Shown here: piece by piece, positions 42,181 through 51,218 of the stretch
How the letters are laid out: the number at the start of each line of letters is the position of its first letter
Position numbering within the stretch: position 1 is the stretch's first letter
Source of the DNA: DATBLE01 sp963841405
Lineage (GTDB): Bacteria; Actinomycetota; Thermoleophilia; Gaiellales; Gaiellaceae
Reading direction: 5' to 3'
Length of the DNA: 64,000 bases
Assembly (NCBI GenBank): GCA_963841405.1
Contig: CAWJCM010000008.1
Location: 1 to 64,000 of the forward strand
The notes under the pieces: generated by a model
The model's database searches: none
Told to the model about the DNA's origin: nothing
The model's input: the letters and a program-made list of their open reading frames with translations, nothing else
Program-made: the position numbers and the translations under genes

Positions 42181-42668
42181 ATGGCCTGGCTCGCCGCCGA
42201 CTTCGTGCATCCGGAGCGGGTCGACCTCCCGGGCGGCCATCGCCTGCGCCCGATCCGCGAGCCGACATCGAGAGGGACCACCCGGCGGTGATGGGCTCGC
42301 GCGAGCGCCTGTGGGAGAAGTACGGAGAGGCGTGGGGCTGGCCGCCGGAGGGCATGACCATCGAGGACGACCGGAAGGATCTCGCGCGTCACGAGCGCGA
42401 GATCGCCGCCCACGAGATCGCCGCCCACGAGACCGCCGCCCACGAGACCTGCAACGACGCAATCCTGGACGAGGCCGAGACCGAGCTGCTCGGCTGCGTG
42501 TACATCGATCCGCCCGACGGCGGGGCGCCGCCCAGGACGGACGCGGTGGTGTCGTGGTGGGTGGTCGACGACCAGGTCGGTGGCGCGCTCGAGCGCGCGC
42601 TCGACCGGTTCGTCCCCCGCTGGCTGACCGAGACCTGGCAGTTCGGGTCGGTGAACTACTCGCCGTGA
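42181..42668 (+). pseudogene. Frameshifted GNAT-acetyltransferase-like gene
   Basis: The reading from the ATG at 42181 (MAWLAADFVHPERVDLPGG, then HRLRPIRE) stops making sense near 42261 and continues one frame over as ADIERDHPAVMGSRERLWEK, YGEAWGWPPEGMTIEDDR and CNDAILDEAETELLGCVYID, ending SVNYSP. Together they resemble one short GNAT-like protein with RPIR joined to an (E)AD(x)E segment, as if one base were lost at 42261. A 15-base unit (encoding EIAAH, EIAAH, ETAAH) is repeated in tandem in the second half. A sequencing error is possible; the ATG at 42291 could also restart translation. Confidence 0.6.
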
Positions 42669-43303
42669 CGAACCGCCTGTACGTCGGAACCTCGGGCTTC
42701 TCGTACCCGACGTGGAAGCCCGGCTTCTACCCGGCCGGGACGCGGCAGCGCGATTTTCTCCACTTCTACGCCGGACGCTTCCCCACGGTGGAGCTGAACA
42801 CGACCGGCTATCGACTGCCCGCCGAGGAGCAGTTCCGGCACTGGGCGGCGGAGACGCCCGACGGCTTCCGGTTCGCGATCAAGATGCCGCACCCGAACCG
42901 GCTGGGGGCGTTCACCGAGCGCCTGTGCGCCCTCGGCGAGAAGCTCGGCCCGGTGCGGATCGTCGTCCAGCAGGCCCGTGACGACGTGGCTCTGGCGCGT
43001 CTGCTCGACGCGCTCGACCCGGCGCTCCGGTGGGCACTCGACTTCCGCCACGAATCGTGGGCCGGCGTCGAGACCGGCCGAGCAGCAGTCGTCGACGCGC
43101 TCGACGGCGAGGCGCGGTTCCGGTACGTGCGGCTGCGCGAGCCTCCGTACGACGAGGCGGCGCTGCGGGGATGGGCCGACCGCCTGCGTCCCCTGCTCGC
43201 CGAGGGGATCGAGGTCTACGCGTACTTCAAGCACGAAGACGAGCCGACCGCGCCGGCATACGCTGCGCGGCTGCTCCAGCTGGCCTCCACCGGCCGGGCC
43301 TGA
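42665..43303 (+). CDS. DUF72 domain protein
   Basis: The 212-residue protein has the DUF72 pattern: LYVGTSGFSYPTWKPGFYPAG at the N-terminus, ELNTTGYRLP, FAIKMPHPNRL, WALDFRHESWA and VYAYFKHEDEPTAPAYAARL. DUF72 proteins are TIM-barrel-like with no settled function and sit in many DNA-maintenance and folate neighbourhoods. The GTG at 42665 overlaps the upstream stop as GTGA. Confidence 0.85.
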   Translation: MTNRLYVGTSGFSYPTWKPGFYPAGTRQRDFLHFYAGRFPTVELNTTGYRLPAEEQFRHWAAETPDGFRFAIKMPHPNRLGAFTERLCALGEKLGPVRIVVQQARDDVALARLLDALDPALRWALDFRHESWAGVETGRAAVVDALDGEARFRYVRLREPPYDEAALRGWADRLRPLLAEGIEVYAYFKHEDEPTAPAYAARLLQLASTGRA

Positions 43304-43317
43304 TTCGGACACGACCA

Positions 43318-43422
43318 GGGGACAGTCGCCCTGACGTGGCCAAAGCCGACAAGACGGCCGCATGGTTGGGCCGGTCGTCGCCGCGGACGTCGTCCTTTCG
43401 CGGTGGTCCAGGGACTGTCCCC
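43318..43422. repeat. REPIN-like inverted repeat pair
   Basis: GGGGACAGTC (43318-43327) and its reverse complement GACTGTCCCC (43413-43422) flank 85 bases in the 209-base gap between DUF72 and the alpha/beta hydrolase gene. Right-hand bases extend the palindrome (GGGACTGTCCCC). The same core occurs intact at 51509 and 57865. No gene is seen inside. Confidence 0.65.
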
Positions 43423-43512
43423 GGGGGCCGTCCTGACGGGCCGTGCCCCGGCGCGACCCCTGCTGACCGCGCGGCTCGCCAACCATCACGGCCGGTCCGC
43501 GTCGTAGCGGTC

Positions 43513-44235
43513 ATGCGCAGGCTGGTGGCGACGATCGCAATCGCGTGCTCGGCAGCTGCGGCCGGCGCCGCGGCGCCGCAGGCCTATCCCGGTTGTCCCG
43601 CGGCCCGCGGGCCGGACCTCGACCTCCGCGCTGCGGACAACACGAAGATCGTCGCGCACCGCTGGGGCAGGGGCACGACGGCGGTCGTCCTCGTCCACCA
43701 GTCCGGCGCCGATCTCTGCCAGTGGGCGCCCTACGCGACCCGACTCGCCGGCCTCGGGTTCCGAGCCTTCGCGCTGGACCTGCGCGGCGCCGGCCGCTCG
43801 CAGTATCGGCCGCTCCCGGCCGGCCTGCGCTTCTCGGCCGACATCGCCGCCGTCGTCAAGGAGGCCAGGCGCGAGGGCGCGAAACGGGTCTTCGTCGTCG
43901 GTGCGTCACTCGGCGCGAACGCGGCGATCGTCGCCGCCGCGAACATCCGGCCGTTGATCACCGGCGTGGCCAGCCTTTCCGCGCCGGCGACGTTCCGGCT
44001 CGACGCCGTCGCCGCGGCCAGGCGCCTCCAGGTGCCGGTGCTCTACGCGGCCGCCGAGGTGGACGAGGGCGGCATCTACGCGACCGATGCGAAGACGATG
44101 TTCGAGGCCACCCCCGTGACGGACAAGTCGGTCGCGATCGTCCCCGGCGGAAAGCATGGTGTCGCGCTCGTGGCCGGCCCGGGCCGGATCCGGACCCTGC
44201 TGGAGGGCTTCCTCCGCAGCCACTCGTCGGGCTAG
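43513..44235 (+). CDS. Exported alpha/beta hydrolase
   Basis: The 240-residue protein starts with a signal peptide (MRRLVATIAIACSAAAAGAA) and has an alpha/beta hydrolase core: VVLVHQSGADLCQWAPYA, FALDLRGAGRSQYRPL, VFVVGASLGANAAIV (nucleophile Ser) and VPGGKHGVAL (catalytic His). The GASLG elbow fits serine hydrolases such as dienelactone-hydrolase-like or esterase families. Substrate unknown. Confidence 0.88.
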   Translation: MRRLVATIAIACSAAAAGAAAPQAYPGCPAARGPDLDLRAADNTKIVAHRWGRGTTAVVLVHQSGADLCQWAPYATRLAGLGFRAFALDLRGAGRSQYRPLPAGLRFSADIAAVVKEARREGAKRVFVVGASLGANAAIVAAANIRPLITGVASLSAPATFRLDAVAAARRLQVPVLYAAAEVDEGGIYATDAKTMFEATPVTDKSVAIVPGGKHGVALVAGPGRIRTLLEGFLRSHSSG

Positions 44236-44272
44236 GAGGCTATCGGCGATCAGGACGGCGGCGACCGTCGCC

Positions 44273-45448
44273 CTAGAAACGCGCGGCGGTGCCCCGGTGC
44301 TGCTCATGCGCCTTCGAGGAGACGATGTCCTCCACCTGCGAGACCGCGAAGTCGAGCTCCTCCTCGGTGTTGAAGAAGTGCGGCCCGAAGCGGAGACCGA
44401 CGTCCGGGCGGAAGTCGCAGAGAATCTCCCGCTCGGCCAGCTCCCGGTGGACCCCCTCGAACCCCGGCATGCGGACGGCGACGCTCGCGCCGCGGCGGGC
44501 CGGGTCGCGCTGCGACGTCACCTCGAAGTCGGCGGCGTCGGCCAGCCGGATCAGATGCCCGGTCAGGTCGAGCGAGCGGCGGCGGATGGCCTCGACGCCG
44601 ATCTCCTCGATCACGTCGTAGCCGGCGGCGGCGGCGAAGAGCCCGGGCACGTTCGGCGTCCCGGTCAGAAACCGGGCAATCCCGTCCGCGTACTCGAGCT
44701 CGGGCTCGAACGCGAACGGCCGCGCATGGCCCTGCCAGCCGACCAGCGTCGGTTCGAGCCGCTCGATCAGGTCGGAGCGGACGTACAACCACCCCGCGCC
44801 GGGGCCGCCGCAGAGCCACTTGACGGAGCCGCCGGTGGCGAAGGCGACGCCGAGCCGCCGGACGTCCAGCGGCACCGCGCCCGCCGACTGGTACGCGTCG
44901 AGGATCACGTGGGCCCCGGCCTCCTTCGCCCGCCGCTGCACCGCGGCGACGTCCTGGAGCTCCGCCGTCTTGAACAGGACGTGGCTGACCGGAACGAGCA
45001 GCGTGCGCTCGTCGATCGCGTCCAGCAGCGCGTCCAGGTCCGGTACGACCTCGATCTCCACTTCCGGCTGCGCCTGAAGCAGGTAGCGCACCGACGGGAA
45101 CTCCCCCTCCAGGTAGACGATCCGGTTGCGGGGCGGTGCCGGGCGGAAGCAGGAGAGGATCACGGCGACCGCGACCGTCACGTTCTGGTGCATGCAGGTC
45201 GTCCCCGGCGGCGCCCCGACGATGCGCCCGACCCGGTTGCCGACGGTGAGCGGCAGATCCCACCACCCCTCGCGCCAGGCGCGGATGCCGCGGGTCCTCC
45301 ACATGCGCGTGTACTCGACGACATGCTCCTCCGCGGCGGCCGGCATCGCCGCGAGCGAGTGGTTGATCAGATACGTGGTCTCGGCGAGGATCGGGAAGCG
45401 GTCCCGGTAGTCGGCCACGTCCACGCGGCGAGTATAGGTCGCCGCCAT
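44273..45448 (-). CDS. Kynureninase-like PLP-dependent enzyme
   Basis: The 391-residue fold-type-I protein has LINHSLAAMPAAAEEHV, the Asp-containing HVILDAYQSAG and the PLP-Lys region GGSVKWLCGGPGAGWLYVR. This matches aminotransferase class V members, closest in layout to kynureninase. C-terminal VGLRFGPHFFNTEEELDF also fits. Whether it acts in tryptophan breakdown is unknown because no other kyn gene is nearby. Its start is 44 bases from the divergent signalling gene. Confidence 0.78.
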   Translation of the reverse strand: MAATYTRRVDVADYRDRFPILAETTYLINHSLAAMPAAAEEHVVEYTRMWRTRGIRAWREGWWDLPLTVGNRVGRIVGAPPGTTCMHQNVTVAVAVILSCFRPAPPRNRIVYLEGEFPSVRYLLQAQPEVEIEVVPDLDALLDAIDERTLLVPVSHVLFKTAELQDVAAVQRRAKEAGAHVILDAYQSAGAVPLDVRRLGVAFATGGSVKWLCGGPGAGWLYVRSDLIERLEPTLVGWQGHARPFAFEPELEYADGIARFLTGTPNVPGLFAAAAGYDVIEEIGVEAIRRRSLDLTGHLIRLADAADFEVTSQRDPARRGASVAVRMPGFEGVHRELAEREILCDFRPDVGLRFGPHFFNTEEELDFAVSQVEDIVSSKAHEQHRGTAARF

Positions 45449-45492
45449 TCGAGGGATTCGCCCCCAGGAGGCGTGCAGCCGATACGTGTTGA

Positions 45493-48159
45493 ATGTTCCA
45501 ACCGCCCGCGGCGGTCAGAGCCGCCTGGGAGAAACCGCCCGATCCACGCTGCGGCACTCGTGCCGAGCTCTTCGACGCACTCCGCTCGCTGGAGCGGGAG
45601 GAGCGCGTGCGTGCGCGCGTGCTGCTGGTCGCCGACGTCGACGGGTTTCGCGCGTTCAACACCCAGCACGGATACGAGGCCGGCGACGCGATCCTCCGCT
45701 CTCTCGAGCGCGCGGCGGCGGGGTTCTCGCGCGCCTTCCGTGTGGGCTCGGACGCGTTCGCGCTCCTGCTCGAGGGCGATGCCCCGGAGCTGATCGAGCA
45801 GGTCGGCCGCGCGCTCGACCGCCTGACAGTCGGCCACCCGGAGCCGCTGCATTGCTCCTTCGGCGCCGCGCTGATCCCGCTGGAGGCGTGCGGTGCCGCC
45901 GCACTCGCGCTCGCCGAGGAGCGTCTCGAGGACCAACGCCGCCGAGGGCTCGTCTTCCCCGATCGCGTCGTCGAGGTGCTGCTGACGCTGATGGAGGCAC
46001 ACGACTCGACGCTCGGCCGCCACGCCCGCGAGGTCGCCCGTCTCGCCGACGCGGTGGCCGCCCGGCTCGGCCTGAGCGTCGCCGAGCGCGGGCTCGTCAG
46101 GCGGACGGCGGAGCTGCACGACATCGGCAAGCTCGCCCTCAGCGACGCAGTTCTCGCGAAGTCCGGACCGCTCGACCAGGATGAGTGGGAAGAGGTCCGG
46201 CGCCACACGCTGGCCGGGGAGAGCCTCCTGCGCTGGTTTCCGTCGCTCGATCCGGTCGGCGCGCTCGTGCGGTCGACGCACGAGCGGTACGACGGAAGCG
46301 GCTACCCCGACGGCCTGGCGGGCACCGCGATCCCGCTCGTCGCCCGGATCGTCGCCGCCTGCGACGCCTTCGACGCGATGGTCTCCGCTCGTACGTACCG
46401 CCCCACCCGGACGAGCGGCGAGGCCGGCGCCGAGCTCGCCGCCTCGGCAGGGACGCAGCTCGACACCGACATCGTCGCCGCGCTGATGGCGGAGGTGGCG
46501 GGTGAGTGGCGCTCTCCGGTCGAGGTCGAGGCGAACGATGTCGCGCCCTCGGACGAGAGCGACCTGAACCGGCTCGCGCGCCTGCACGCGCTGCTCGAGA
46601 GCGCGACTGTCGTCGAGCACGCCGACGATCTGCCGCGCGCCCTCGAGGCCGTCGCGCGCGTCGTCGCCGAGAGCCTCGACTACCGGGCGGCGCTGATCAA
46701 CCTCTACCGCCCGCAGTGGGACGACTTCGAGGTCAGCACCGTGTACGGCGACGACCCCGGCCTGCCGACGCTGCTCGGTGCGACGTACGACTGGAGCATC
46801 TGGGAGCCCATCCTGCAACCTCGGTTCTTCCGCGCCGGCGCCTACGCCGTCTACGCCGGCGAGTACGACTGGGCGGAGCAGAGCGGCCGTCGCGTCGTCC
46901 CCGACGTCGCGCACGACGGCCGCCCGGACGCCTGGCAGGCCGAGGACGAGATCTTCGTGCCCTTCCATCACACCGACGGGCATCTGCTGGGCGTCTTCAA
47001 CGTCGCCCAGCCGAAGTCGGGGCGCCGGCCGTCGGACGAGGCGCTCCACCTGCTCGCAACCGTGGTGCGGCACGCGGCCCGGGCCGTGCAGCGGGCGCAG
47101 GAGATGGCGGTCTCCGCCGCGCACCGGCGATCGCTCGAGCGGCTGCTGGAGATCTCGTCGAGGCTGACCGAGACCGCCGCTGGCACGAGCGTGCTCGAGG
47201 CGGTCGCGACGGGCATCGCAGACGCGCTCGGCTTCGAGCACGTGGTCGTCGAGCTGCACGACCCGGAGACGGACGCGCTCGTCCCGGCCGCCGCCTCCGG
47301 CGTCCAGCTTGACGATCCCCGGCTGCGCCTTCCGTTCGGCCTCAGCGAACTGCAACGCATCTTCGACCGGCGCTACGAGCGCGAGGGCTGCTTCCTCGTC
47401 CCGAACGAGGAGGCCGAGGCGCACCTGTCGACGCTCGAAGGCGTTCACCGGTCGCGGCGGAACGGCCGCGGCCCGTGGGCCTGGCGGCGCCATTGGCTCG
47501 TCGTCCCCCTCCACGACCGGCAGGGATCGTGCCTCGGCGTGATCTTCGTCGACGACCCTGCCGACCGCCTGCTCCCCACCACGGAGACGCTCCAGGCGCT
47601 CCGGCTGTTCGCCAACCAGGCGACGGTCGCGCTCGAGTCGGTGGCCCAGTACGAGGCCCAGCGCTACCTGGCCGAACACGACGCGCTGACGCGGCTCCGC
47701 AACCGGCACTCGTTCATGGCCGAGCTGGATGCCTGCCTGCGCCGCTCGCAGCCGACCGGCGAGCGGGTTGCCCTCGTCTACTGCGACCTGGACGGCTTCA
47801 AGGAGCTGAACGATGCGTACGGCCACGCAGTCGGCGACGAGGTGCTGGCCCGCTTCGGCCGCGTTCTCGCCGCCTCCGTCCGCGAGGACGATGTCGCCTT
47901 CCGGATCGGCGGTGACGAGTTTGCGCTGGTGCTCAGGGGCTGCAGCGAGCAGGACGCGCGCTCGGTCGTCGAGCGCGCCCTGGCTGCGTGGGACGAGGAG
48001 CGGACAGGCGACGTAGCCGCGGGCTCGGTCGAGGCGAGCTTCGGCATCGCCCTCTCACTCGGAGGCGCCTCGCCGGCTGTCGAGCATCTGCTCCGCCGGG
48101 CGGACGAGGCGATGTACGAGGCGAAGCGCTCGCAGACCCGCCTCCAGGTCGCGGCCTAA
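45493..48159 (+). CDS. GGDEF-HD-GYP-GAF-GAF-GGDEF signalling protein
   Basis: The 888-residue soluble protein has, in order: a GGDEF-like domain with GSDAF in place of GGDEF (about 85-89), an HD-GYP phosphodiesterase domain (ELHDIGK near 207-213; THERYDGSGYPDGLAG), two GAF-like sensor regions (about 360-520 and 530-690) and a C-terminal GGDEF domain with intact IGGDEF (GGDEF at 806-810) and inhibitory-site REDD five residues before. It is predicted both to make and break cyclic di-GMP. No membrane helix is seen. The start lies divergent from the kynureninase-like gene. Confidence 0.9.
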   Translation: MFQPPAAVRAAWEKPPDPRCGTRAELFDALRSLEREERVRARVLLVADVDGFRAFNTQHGYEAGDAILRSLERAAAGFSRAFRVGSDAFALLLEGDAPELIEQVGRALDRLTVGHPEPLHCSFGAALIPLEACGAAALALAEERLEDQRRRGLVFPDRVVEVLLTLMEAHDSTLGRHAREVARLADAVAARLGLSVAERGLVRRTAELHDIGKLALSDAVLAKSGPLDQDEWEEVRRHTLAGESLLRWFPSLDPVGALVRSTHERYDGSGYPDGLAGTAIPLVARIVAACDAFDAMVSARTYRPTRTSGEAGAELAASAGTQLDTDIVAALMAEVAGEWRSPVEVEANDVAPSDESDLNRLARLHALLESATVVEHADDLPRALEAVARVVAESLDYRAALINLYRPQWDDFEVSTVYGDDPGLPTLLGATYDWSIWEPILQPRFFRAGAYAVYAGEYDWAEQSGRRVVPDVAHDGRPDAWQAEDEIFVPFHHTDGHLLGVFNVAQPKSGRRPSDEALHLLATVVRHAARAVQRAQEMAVSAAHRRSLERLLEISSRLTETAAGTSVLEAVATGIADALGFEHVVVELHDPETDALVPAAASGVQLDDPRLRLPFGLSELQRIFDRRYEREGCFLVPNEEAEAHLSTLEGVHRSRRNGRGPWAWRRHWLVVPLHDRQGSCLGVIFVDDPADRLLPTTETLQALRLFANQATVALESVAQYEAQRYLAEHDALTRLRNRHSFMAELDACLRRSQPTGERVALVYCDLDGFKELNDAYGHAVGDEVLARFGRVLAASVREDDVAFRIGGDEFALVLRGCSEQDARSVVERALAAWDEERTGDVAAGSVEASFGIALSLGGASPAVEHLLRRADEAMYEAKRSQTRLQVAA

Positions 48160-49190
48160 CTGACCTTCTTCAGCAGCGCGAGCGCCTGCTGGTTCCACGG
48201 CACGCGGTGGGTCACGCCCGCCGCCTTCAGCGTCTCGCGGTGGGACCGGTACCAGTCGTACGTTCGGCAGAGCGCCTCCGCGTTCGAGAACCTCGGCATC
48301 CAGCCCAGCAGCCGTTCCGCCTTGTCGACGTCGACGAAGGAGTCGCGGTGCGCCGTCTTGTAGTGCCACTCGGCGAGCGGCGAGACGCGCATCAGCTCCA
48401 GCGCGCGCAGCGCCAGCTCGGCGGGACGCGCCGGCACCGCGGTCAGCCGCGACGACGAGCCGGCATGGTCGATCAGCGCCTGGAGGTCGGAGCGGACCGT
48501 CCCGAACTCGCGGGCGCCGAGGTTCACCGTCTCGCCCGCGGCCTCGCGGCTGTCGGCTGCGAGCACGATCGCGTCGACCAGGTCCTCGACCGCGAGCAGC
48601 TGGTAGCGGTTCTCGCCGGTGCCGAGCATGTAGATCCGGCGGTCGTCGCGGATCCAGTCGAACAGGATCTCGAAGACGCCGAGTCGCTCGGGGCCGACGA
48701 ACGTCTTCGGGCGGACGATCGTGAACCCGAGCCCGCGGCGGCCGAAGTCGCGGGTGACTTCCTCGGCCTCGATCTTCGACTCGCCGTACCAGCCGACGCC
48801 GACGAGTTGCGCGTCCTCGTAGATCGGGTGCGCCTTCGGTACGCCGTACACGGCCGTCGACGAGACGAGCACGTGGCGCCTGATCCCGGCCTCGGCCGCT
48901 GCGGCGAGTAGCGTCGCCGTTCCACCGACGTTCACCGACCGGATCGCCTCGCGTGACGCCTGGATCGGCAGAGCAGCCGCGGCGTGGACGAGCACGTCGA
49001 CTCCCTCCACCAGGCGGCGGACGTCCCGGACCGAGCGGACGTCGCCGCGCAACTCCTCGACCGACCGCTCGAGCTCTGGATCGTCGAGCGGCGCGAGGTC
49101 GAGCGTGCGCACCGCCTGCCCGTCGGCGAGCAAGCGCCGCGCCAGATGCAGGCCGAGAAACCCCGCCCCTCCGGAAATCGCCCACAGCAT
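48156..49190 (-). CDS. NAD-dependent epimerase/dehydratase (extended SDR)
   Basis: The 344-residue protein has the N-terminal SGGAGFLG nucleotide motif, VLVHAAAALP, the active-site VSSTAVYG and WYGESKIEAE (Tyr-x-x-x-Lys) and IVRPKTFVGP. Extended SDRs of this type modify nucleotide sugars or similar alcohols. The substrate is not determined. It converges on the signalling gene with a 4-base overlap. Confidence 0.88.
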   Translation of the reverse strand: MLWAISGGAGFLGLHLARRLLADGQAVRTLDLAPLDDPELERSVEELRGDVRSVRDVRRLVEGVDVLVHAAAALPIQASREAIRSVNVGGTATLLAAAAEAGIRRHVLVSSTAVYGVPKAHPIYEDAQLVGVGWYGESKIEAEEVTRDFGRRGLGFTIVRPKTFVGPERLGVFEILFDWIRDDRRIYMLGTGENRYQLLAVEDLVDAIVLAADSREAAGETVNLGAREFGTVRSDLQALIDHAGSSSRLTAVPARPAELALRALELMRVSPLAEWHYKTAHRDSFVDVDKAERLLGWMPRFSNAEALCRTYDWYRSHRETLKAAGVTHRVPWNQQALALLKKVS

Positions 49191-49270
49191 CGGCGCGGAA
49201 CGCTATCGGGGAAGCGGTGTCGGCGACAGGATCGATCCTCTCCTCAGCACACTCTCCCAGCCCTTTCCTC

Positions 49271-49340
49271 GTAACACTGTGTTACTTGCCCGGAGACCGC
49301 TGGAGCTGCGCGTCCGTTCGGGCTTGTAACACTGTGTTAC
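49271..49340. repeat. Paired palindromes GTAACACTGTGTTAC
   Basis: The perfect 15-base palindrome occurs at 49271-49285 and 49326-49340, 55 bases apart in the same orientation, each followed by TTG. The right copy lies inside the C-terminal codons of the CopC-CopD fusion gene and the left copy overlaps its stop. Confidence 0.75.
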
Positions 49341-50637
49341 TTGAGGTCTCGGCGCCGGCGCTGCGCGCCGGCGCCGGCTTCACCGGCGGCTTCGAGTCGA
49401 TCAGGATCGCAGCCAGCAGGAGGATCGAGACCGCCACCGCGGCCTCGCCGGCGAGGGAGCGGGAGACGCGGGCGGCGACGGCGGGCCGGTCGAGCCGCGG
49501 CCGGATCACGAAGTGGTGGAACGCGCCCCAGGCGAGGGCGAGCGAGACGAGGCCGAGCTTGACGATCAGCAGCCGCCCGTAGCCGACGGTCCAGAGGTCG
49601 TGCAGCGCCGGGAAGCGCTCGAAGGTCATGTAGACGCCGGCGGCGACGACGATCGCGACCAGCGGCCCCGCGATCTCCGAGAACCGCCAGAACGCGGTCC
49701 GTCTCAGCGCACGGTCCCCCCACACGACGAGCCCGAGCGAGAGCAGCCCGCCGATCCAGAGCGTGGCCGCGGAGAGGTGCACCCAGTCCGCGAACGACGG
49801 CAGCCAGCCGCCGTCGTCGGCCTGGTGGCTCGAGAGCGACAGCCCCGACCCGAGGCCGAGCGAGAGCAGGAACGCCGGCCAGAGCAGCCACCGGCGCTCG
49901 GTCAGCCAGGCGAGGAAGATCAGCGCGGCGACGAAGGAGAACCCGAGCTCCATGATCACGAACGCCTCGCCGAAGCGGGTGTCCTTCGCGAACGGCGACA
50001 GGTCGCCGTAGAGGAACGACGTGAACGGCAGCTGAAGCGCGTCCTGCGCTCGGAGCAGGAATGCGACGAACCCGACCTCGAGCGCGCCGACCACGCCGGC
50101 ACCGGTGAGCCGGTAGAAACGCCGCTCGGTCTCGGGCGTCGCGTCGCCGCGCAGCACGAACAGCCGGAAGCCGAGACCGCCGGTGAGCAGCGCGAGGCAG
50201 ATGAAGTACAGCCATCTGACGACGTGCTCCGTGGTCGTCGGCCCCGACGCGCCGAAGGCCTCGCTCAGCGCCGGCGCCTTCACGCGGACCCCGAAGGTGA
50301 AGACGCCGTGCCCGACGTGGCTGTCGTTGGAGATCGCGCTCCAGCGGACCGTGTAGGCGCCCCTCGGCAGCCGCCGGAGCGAGACCTCGACGGTGCGCGG
50401 GTTGCCCGGCGCTCCCCGGGCGGCGCCGGAGACCAGCGCTCCGGTTCCGTCATACACACGGATGCCGTTCGGGAGCGTCTTGACGCTCTGGTCGAACGAG
50501 AGTGTCACCGCCTGCGGCGACCGGGCGAGGCGCTGGCCGATGGCGGGCCGCGTCGAGAGGAGCGTCGCGTGCGCCCACGCCGCCCCGGGCAGCGCCAGCG
50601 CGAAGAGCGCGACGATGACGGCAGCGAGGCGTTTCAC
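49282..50637 (-). CDS. CopC-CopD fusion copper protein
   Basis: The 451-residue protein has a signal peptide (VKRLAAVIVALFALALPGAAWA) followed by a CopC domain beginning HATLL, with a likely copper site at the mature N-terminal His and in SNDSHVGHGVFTFGV. Eight or so membrane helices of the CopD type follow (LYFICLALLTGGLGFRLF, DWVHLSAATLWIGGLL). It handles copper import or cytochrome-oxidase copper supply. The last codons run through a GTAACACTGTGTTAC repeat and may be added sequence. The GTG overlaps the upstream stop as GTGA. Confidence 0.88.
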   Translation of the reverse strand: MKRLAAVIVALFALALPGAAWAHATLLSTRPAIGQRLARSPQAVTLSFDQSVKTLPNGIRVYDGTGALVSGAARGAPGNPRTVEVSLRRLPRGAYTVRWSAISNDSHVGHGVFTFGVRVKAPALSEAFGASGPTTTEHVVRWLYFICLALLTGGLGFRLFVLRGDATPETERRFYRLTGAGVVGALEVGFVAFLLRAQDALQLPFTSFLYGDLSPFAKDTRFGEAFVIMELGFSFVAALIFLAWLTERRWLLWPAFLLSLGLGSGLSLSSHQADDGGWLPSFADWVHLSAATLWIGGLLSLGLVVWGDRALRRTAFWRFSEIAGPLVAIVVAAGVYMTFERFPALHDLWTVGYGRLLIVKLGLVSLALAWGAFHHFVIRPRLDRPAVAARVSRSLAGEAAVAVSILLLAAILIDSKPPVKPAPARSAGAETSSNTVLQARTDAQLQRSPGK

Positions 50638-51218
50638 CGGTGCTGCACCCCCGCCGACGGGTCGAGGTGACCGAAGACGGGCGCGACGTCGCGGGAGGAG
50701 AACAGCGCGATCGAGATCGCGACGATCACGAGCGCATAGCCGCCGGCGAACACCCACGAACGCGGCTTGAACGCCGCGCCCAGCGGGAAGAGCGCGCCGA
50801 TCAGCAGGACCCAGCCGCAGGCGTGGTGCACGAACGCCGACCGCGAGTAGAGCCACGGGTTCGCCTCGTGGATCAGAAAGGCGGCGCCCGACACGGCGAA
50901 CATCAACGGGACGCACAGACGCCACCACTCGCTCTTCAGCTTGCCGCTGACCAAGCCGAGCTCCGCCGCCCCGCCCAGCATCATCACCTGCGCCCACAAC
51001 GAGTGCGCGAGCATGTGCACGGTCGAGTTGGTGAAGAAGACCATCACCGGCCACATCAGGACGCCGAGCCCGAAGAGAACCGCGGGCCACAGGTAGGCGC
51101 GCCACCTGCGCCGGCGCCAGACCTCCCGGCCGACGAACGCCTCGGCCAGCAGGAGCAGCCCGAGGAAGAGGACGCCGGCCGCGAACAGCCAGTGCACGTG
51201 TTCGGCAGGCGGCTGCAT
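50634..51218 (-). CDS. Six-helix membrane protein of the copper cluster
   Basis: The 194-residue protein begins MQPPAEHVHWLFAAGVLFLG and has about six hydrophobic helices, several with His (TVHMLAHSLW, AFLIHEANPW, FVHHACGW) that could bind metal or heme. The family is not recognised. It overlaps the CopC-CopD gene by 4 bases, so a role in copper handling is likely by context only. The ATG shares its A with the stop of the next upstream gene (TAATG). Confidence 0.7.
   Translation of the reverse strand: MQPPAEHVHWLFAAGVLFLGLLLLAEAFVGREVWRRRRWRAYLWPAVLFGLGVLMWPVMVFFTNSTVHMLAHSLWAQVMMLGGAAELGLVSGKLKSEWWRLCVPLMFAVSGAAFLIHEANPWLYSRSAFVHHACGWVLLIGALFPLGAAFKPRSWVFAGGYALVIVAISIALFSSRDVAPVFGHLDPSAGVQHR

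Noticed and set aside
49271..49340. GTAACACTGTGTTAC pair considered as a TetR operator
   Set aside because: No TetR-type gene is nearby and the copies lie at a gene's 3' end, not upstream of a start.
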